From contig JBDWTN010000007.1 in the NCBI GenBank assembly GCA_039984955.1, forward strand, positions 1,186,501-1,250,500: 64,000 nucleotides of DNA, written 5' to 3'. This document shows, one piece after another, positions 59,826 to 64,000 of the stretch; position 1 is the stretch's first letter; the number at the start of each line of letters is the position of its first letter. The position numbers and the translations under genes are program-made. The stretch is from Marinobacter alexandrii. Lineage in GTDB: Bacteria; Bacteroidota; Bacteroidia; Cytophagales; Cyclobacteriaceae. Under the pieces are notes generated by a model. The model was not told where the DNA came from. It worked only from the letters and a program-made list of their open reading frames with translations, and ran no database searches.

Positions 59826-62240
59826 TTGTCCAAAAGGAAAAAATTGAAAAGAAATCGATTTCCCTATATTTTGGGATCAATTCTGTTAACATTAACAATC
59901 GGCATATCGCTTATTGGTTTTTTAGCCTATAAAAACCTTAATCAAATCGTCGGAACTCTAGAGAAGGAGTCAAAATCTAATGTTAACCTTCTGCTTCTTA
60001 ATAATGTGTCAATACATCTTCAAGAAATAGAATATGCAATGGAGCGTTTTGTATACACAGGTCAAGAAATTCACATGAACACTTTTAGTGAAAACATCGG
60101 ATCCTCAATCGCTATTTTAGACACTCTCAGAAGCCAAAACAATATTCCAACAACCTTACAATCAATCGACTCTCTTCAAAACCTTATACTCAATAAAGGC
60201 ACTATTTTGAGTCAAGCAGCCAGTCTGGACTATGAATCAATGGAGGAGACTTTTGCAAACCTCAAGAGTCAGCTCAATGATATCCAGACCAAGAAAATTC
60301 TAGAAGATACTATTTTGCGAAAAAAGCGAGGTTTCATTCAAAGGCTTTTCAATAAAAAGGAAACAATAGTAGCAACAGATACCATCGACATTTATGCTAC
60401 GGATGAATATCAAAATATTATAAATGATCAACTAGACTCTATAGCCAGTGAATCTCAAAAGAGGGTTTACTCTCAAAAACTGAAAGAATTTACGCTCCAA
60501 AGAGATCATCAAGATATTCAAACTAAAATTTCTGAAATACTAATTAGGATGGAGAGGGTTGAGCTGGATCGTTTACGCTCTCAAGCCAATGATGCTTCAA
60601 CTATAGCTAGTGACACCAATAAATATGTCACCATGTTTGGAATTGCTGTTCCAATGATTTTACTAATGAGTATAAGTATTCTCATTATTTACATCACTAG
60701 AACCAAGGAATTTCAAACAGCGCTCAATGCTTCTCGAAGAAATGCAATAAAGCTTGCCAAAGAAAAAGAGCAATTTTTGGCAAATATGAGTCATGAAATT
60801 AGAACTCCAATGAATGCTATTGGTGGTTTTGCGAGACTCTTATTAAAAAGTAATTTGGACAAAGAGCAATCTGAATATATTCAGATAATTGATAAATCAA
60901 CAGAGCATCTCACGTATATCCTTAATGACGTGCTTGATTTTTCTAAGCTTCAAAGCGGGAAAATAGTATTGGAAGACAAAGTCTTTAATCCCGAATTAAT
61001 AATACGGGATGTCATAAAGCTATTAGAAGACAAAGCACAAGAAAAAAGTCTAAAGCTTTCATATAAGACAGAAAACCTTCCTGAATTTGTGTTGGGAGAT
61101 GCGTTTCGGTTAAGGCAAATTCTCTTGAACCTTTTACATAATGGAATAAAATTTACAAATAATGGCGGAGTAACTATAGTTGCTAAAAAAACGAAAGTTG
61201 TCAAAAACAATTTACTGCTTACATTCCAAGTTATAGACACAGGAATAGGCATTCCTCAAAACAGGCTTAAGCAAGTGTTTGATGAATTCGAACAAGTAAA
61301 TAAAGATGATAAAAGAAAAGGGACCGGACTGGGGCTCGCTATCACTAAAAAGCTAGTAAAAATCCACAAAGGAACTATTAGGATAGAAAGTAAAGAGAAA
61401 ATAGGGACCACTTTCACTTTTACCCTACCATATAAAATTGTAGATGAAAGTATTATAGTTTCTGAATCAAATATCTCAGAGCCTCCAAAGGTCTCCAACA
61501 TGCATGTTCTTATCGCAGATGATGAAGAGTTTAACAGAAAGCTCCTAATGGCAATCTGCAAGGAGTATAATATGACATATGACTTAGCTGTTGATGGTGA
61601 GCAGACATATCTCCAAATGATGAACAACACGTACGATGTTGTTTTATTGGATTTCAGAATGCCCAAAATGAATGGCCCAGAAGTAGCTCAAAAAATACGA
61701 AACGAAAACGGACCAAATAATAAAACCACTATTATAGGTCTCACAGCAACAGTATCTGATCAAGATATGAAAATGGCAAAAAAATCAGGGATAAATCAAG
61801 TACTCAGAAAACCCTTCGATACTAACGAACTATTGAAAATAATAGAAAAAGGTGGGGATACAGCGAATCGTAAAACAAATAGTCTTTCAGGAGTGACTTC
61901 AATCAATTTTAATCTCGAATCATTGAATAAAATGGGTGATAGTGATTTTGTTAGAGACATGATAGAGACCTTTATCAATAGTACAGAGCAAAACCTAAAT
62001 GATTTAGATACCTATTACGAAAATGCTGAGTGGGAAATGTATGCTGAAATTTTGCACAAAATAATAGCTCCCGCCCGACATTTTAGAGCAGATGAAATAG
62101 TCTCTCTTTTAAAAGAACATGAACTATCCGCGAGAGGTGGCACTATTATTTCATCAGAAGCGTATCAAGAGATTAAAGGCAAGACCGCCAACCTTGTTAA
62201 TTCGCTTAAACTACATTTAAGTCAAAACATAAATTCATGA
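59826..62240 (+). CDS. Hybrid sensor histidine kinase (HisKA-HATPase-REC-Hpt)
   Basis: An 804-residue membrane kinase. No ATG is available, so TTG at 59826 is the likely start. Transmembrane helix 1 (YILGSILLTLTIGISLIGFL), a periplasmic region with coiled coils, and helix 2 (MFGIAVPMILLMSISILIIY) come first. The phospho-acceptor His is near residue 323 in FLANMSHEIRTPMNAIGG. The ATPase domain has IDTGIGIPQ and GTGLGLAITKKL. A REC domain follows (VVLLDFRMPKMNG, Asp near 609). The end is an Hpt-like domain with His near 743 (ILHKIIAPARHF). It forms a complete internal phosphorelay and overlaps the response regulator by 4 bases. Confidence 0.93.
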   Translation: MSKRKKLKRNRFPYILGSILLTLTIGISLIGFLAYKNLNQIVGTLEKESKSNVNLLLLNNVSIHLQEIEYAMERFVYTGQEIHMNTFSENIGSSIAILDTLRSQNNIPTTLQSIDSLQNLILNKGTILSQAASLDYESMEETFANLKSQLNDIQTKKILEDTILRKKRGFIQRLFNKKETIVATDTIDIYATDEYQNIINDQLDSIASESQKRVYSQKLKEFTLQRDHQDIQTKISEILIRMERVELDRLRSQANDASTIASDTNKYVTMFGIAVPMILLMSISILIIYITRTKEFQTALNASRRNAIKLAKEKEQFLANMSHEIRTPMNAIGGFARLLLKSNLDKEQSEYIQIIDKSTEHLTYILNDVLDFSKLQSGKIVLEDKVFNPELIIRDVIKLLEDKAQEKSLKLSYKTENLPEFVLGDAFRLRQILLNLLHNGIKFTNNGGVTIVAKKTKVVKNNLLLTFQVIDTGIGIPQNRLKQVFDEFEQVNKDDKRKGTGLGLAITKKLVKIHKGTIRIESKEKIGTTFTFTLPYKIVDESIIVSESNISEPPKVSNMHVLIADDEEFNRKLLMAICKEYNMTYDLAVDGEQTYLQMMNNTYDVVLLDFRMPKMNGPEVAQKIRNENGPNNKTTIIGLTATVSDQDMKMAKKSGINQVLRKPFDTNELLKIIEKGGDTANRKTNSLSGVTSINFNLESLNKMGDSDFVRDMIETFINSTEQNLNDLDTYYENAEWEMYAEILHKIIAPARHFRADEIVSLLKEHELSARGGTIISSEAYQEIKGKTANLVNSLKLHLSQNINS

Positions 62241-63595
62241 GTAATCAGTCTTTTAAAGTTTTTGTCGTTGAGGATGATGAGTGGTACAGAAAATTGCTTA
62301 CGCATACTCTGAGTCTTAATCCAGATTATGTTGTAAAAGCATTCCCAGATGGCCAATCAATGCTCTCCGAACTCAAACAGAAACCTCAACTGGTAACACT
62401 TGATTTTAGATTGCCTGATTATAGTGGAGCAGAATTGTTTGAAAAAATAAAAGCCGAGGATCCTTCAATTGAAGTCATTATAATCTCTGAACAGCAAGAC
62501 ATTGAAACGGCGATCGATCTATTGAAAAAAGGAGCCTATGACTACCTCACTAAAACGGAAGACATAAGAGATAGACTGATCCATGTTCTCAATAAACTAG
62601 GAAAGAACAAAAAACTTGAAGAACGGGTAGAGACTTTACAAGAGGAAGTCGAGAAAAAATATGATTTTCAAGCCAATATGATTGGGCAAAGTACGGGTAT
62701 CAAAAAGATTTTTAGGCTTGTTGAAAAAGCTATTACCAATAATATCACCGTAATGATCACAGGTGAAACTGGCACTGGAAAAGAAGTTGTCGCAAAATCC
62801 ATCCACTACAATAGCAAACAGAAAGCAAAACCTTTTGTGCCTGTAAATATGAGCGCCATACCTAAAGACCTGGTTGAAAGCGAGCTCTTCGGCCATGAAA
62901 AGGGATCATTCACTGGAGCTACTGGAAAACATATCGGGAAGTTCGAGCAAGCAAATGGAGGCACATTATTCTTGGATGAAATAGGTGAAATGGATATCTC
63001 ACTTCAAGCAAAACTCTTACGCGCTCTTCAGGAAAGAGAAATCACCCGTGTAGGAGGTTCTGCTGCAATTAAAATAGGCTGCAGAGTGATAGTTGCTACC
63101 CACAGAAATCTTCAGCAAGAAGTAAAAGATGGCAACTTCAGAGAGGATCTTTACTACAGATTGTTTGGTCTTCCTATTGAGTTGCCTCCTCTAAGGGAAC
63201 GAGATAAAGATGTAATCCTACTTGCAAAGTATTTTGCTGAAGCTTTTGCAAAAGAAAATAGCCAAGAGGTAAAATCATTTAGCAAAGAAGCTTTAAGGAA
63301 ATTAATGAATTACTCTTTCCCTGGGAATATTCGTGAATTAAAATCTATCGTAGAGCTTGCCATGGTCATGGCAGATGAAAGTGAAATCACACCCGATGAC
63401 ATCACTTTTGCACAAAAGGATATGCTTGCTGATGTGTTGACTGAAGAGATGAGTATGAGAGAGTATCAGATGCGAATCATTCACCTCTACATTAAGAGGT
63501 ATGATGATGACATTAAACTAATAGCAGATAAGTTAGATATAGGGCAGTCTACTATTTATAGACTCTTAAAAGAAGAAAAAGAATCCTCTCAATAA
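62237..63595 (+). CDS. Sigma-54-dependent response regulator (NtrC family)
   Basis: A 452-residue protein. The REC domain carries Asp near residue 56 in [17 protein letters not shown]. The AAA+ domain has Walker [15 protein letters not shown] (near 176), the sigma-54-contacting loop as [10 protein letters not shown] (Ser replacing Ala of GAFTGA), and Walker [13 protein letters not shown]. The C-terminal Fis-type helix-turn-helix is [20 protein letters not shown]. It should be phosphorylated by the overlapping hybrid kinase and activate RpoN promoters; a candidate site lies just downstream before the last gene. Confidence 0.94.
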   Translation: MSNQSFKVFVVEDDEWYRKLLTHTLSLNPDYVVKAFPDGQSMLSELKQKPQLVTLDFRLPDYSGAELFEKIKAEDPSIEVIIISEQQDIETAIDLLKKGAYDYLTKTEDIRDRLIHVLNKLGKNKKLEERVETLQEEVEKKYDFQANMIGQSTGIKKIFRLVEKAITNNITVMITGETGTGKEVVAKSIHYNSKQKAKPFVPVNMSAIPKDLVESELFGHEKGSFTGATGKHIGKFEQANGGTLFLDEIGEMDISLQAKLLRALQEREITRVGGSAAIKIGCRVIVATHRNLQQEVKDGNFREDLYYRLFGLPIELPPLRERDKDVILLAKYFAEAFAKENSQEVKSFSKEALRKLMNYSFPGNIRELKSIVELAMVMADESEITPDDITFAQKDMLADVLTEEMSMREYQMRIIHLYIKRYDDDIKLIADKLDIGQSTIYRLLKEEKESSQ

Positions 63596-63600
63596 GATGC

Positions 63601-63628
63601 TTTTTCTCAAAATGAGAAAAATCTTTTT
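63601..63628 (+). terminator. Terminator after the sigma-54 regulator gene
   Basis: tttttctc (63601-63608) pairs with gagaaaaa (63614-63621) around aaaat, followed by tcttttt. It starts 6 bases after the stop codon. Confidence 0.7.
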
Positions 63629-63670
63629 GCATAAAAAAAATAAATGCCTGATTATCAATAATTTAATATA

Positions 63671-63687
63671 AAGGCACATCGATTGAA
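63671..63687 (+). promoter_or_regulatory. Possible sigma-54 promoter
   Basis: AAGGCAC-atcga-TTGAA compares with the sigma-54 pattern TGGCAC-N5-TTGCA: the -24 GG is present and the -12 has GA instead of GC. It lies 30-46 bases before the last gene and directly after a sigma-54 activator gene, which is why the weak match is worth listing. Confidence 0.4.
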
Positions 63688-63716
63688 TAACTATAGTCGT
63701 GAAAGTAAAATCGACT

Positions 63717-64000
63717 ATGAAATATTCTAAAACACTTATTCTTTTTGGACTTAGCATACTTCTGACGACTTCAATCATGGCTCAGAAGTTGAAAACCGGC
63801 ACATCATATAAGACCGCAATCGGTGTAAGAGGAATAGGTACTTCTGGATTAACAATAAAACACTTCACCTCTTCCAATCATGCTTTAGAAGGTATAATCG
63901 GATTTTACCCTAACGCTTTTTCCGCAACTCTTTTAGTCGAACGATACGCTCCCGCCTTTGAAGAACCTGGATTGAGATGGTATTATGGAATTGGAGGACA
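63717..64000 (+). CDS. Partial outer-membrane-type protein (cut by window end)
   Basis: From the ATG at 63717 the frame is open to the window edge (94 codons). It has signal peptide KYSKTLILFGLSILLTTSIM then AQ. The mature start is KLKTGTSYKTAIGVRGIGTS, with strand-like stretches (LEGIIGFYPNAFSATLLVER, GLRWYYGIGG), which fits a small beta-barrel. An in-frame GTG lies 17 bases upstream (63700) but the ATG puts the signal peptide at the very end. It may be a target of the upstream sigma-54 regulator. Confidence 0.65.
   Translation, partial: MKYSKTLILFGLSILLTTSIMAQKLKTGTSYKTAIGVRGIGTSGLTIKHFTSSNHALEGIIGFYPNAFSATLLVERYAPAFEEPGLRWYYGIGG

Overview
The window looks like a chromosome segment from a marine-type Bacteroidota, most likely order Cytophagales. 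The signs are AT-rich DNA, lipoproteins with Bacteroidota-style lipoboxes, a type IX secretion sortase/PorV pair (PorU2/PorV2), a PadR plus PspC pair, RHS and 'LPEVPSA' tail-fibre-like surface proteins, and promoters of the TTG-N20-xAxxTTTG type. The placement is inference from gene content; no rRNA or marker phylogeny could be run.

Layout. (1) 0-9.7 kb, minus strand: four tandem paralogous tail-fibre-like secreted proteins (the last with a single-base frameshift), then a 1507-residue RHS protein whose stop overlaps the start of a small lipoprotein cut by the window edge, an effector/immunity-like arrangement. (2) 10-13.3 kb, minus: a DinB-like protein, an ABC ATPase, an FtsX-type permease with a His-rich loop, a DUF3299-like secreted protein and a lipoprotein, probably a metal-linked ABC system. 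(3) 13.6-23 kb: Na+/H+ antiporter, glutaminyl cyclase and SCP2 protein on plus; PAP2 phosphatase, PorU2 and PorV2 on minus. (4) 23.2-31 kb: PadR regulator with a putative operator, a PspC/DUF2807 envelope protein, an ABM protein, an S-adenosyl-L-methionine hydrolase-type protein, PhoH, GNAT and ComEC.

(5) 31.0-45.3 kb is the highlight: a class I lanthipeptide biosynthesis island of the Bacteroidota (pinensin-like) kind. It has six small precursor genes on minus, one of them a 57-residue gene easily missed. All share a K-x-L-x-L-x-x-L-K-V-x-S-F-V-T leader ending in GG, with very different Cys/Ser/Thr-bearing cores. These are followed by a LuxR-type response regulator and a TPR-histidine kinase. 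Divergently, on plus, lie a C39-peptidase ABC transporter, an HlyD adaptor, a split LanB dehydratase (945 + 329 residues) and a LanC cyclase with a C-terminal extension that may be a recognition domain. Three precursors share a near-identical ~100-bp promoter/leader cassette and a fourth has a diverged copy. GAATTC-centred dyads recur at several island promoters. Related hairpin terminators recur inside the island and at both borders, one of them inside the 3' end of comEC.

(6) 45.4-53.1 kb: housekeeping genes (fabH, uvrB, aroE, a DUF368 protein, phosphosulfolactate synthase, a TPR protein). (7) 53.2-58.2 kb, minus: a polysaccharide export module (PHP phosphatase, Wzc-like kinase, Wza-like protein, GT4 glycosyltransferase). 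(8) 58.2-64 kb, plus: hflX, tRNA-Arg(CCT) followed by two degenerate copies of its 3' half, a hybrid histidine kinase with REC and Hpt domains, a sigma-54-dependent response regulator, and the start of an outer-membrane-type gene behind a possible sigma-54 promoter.
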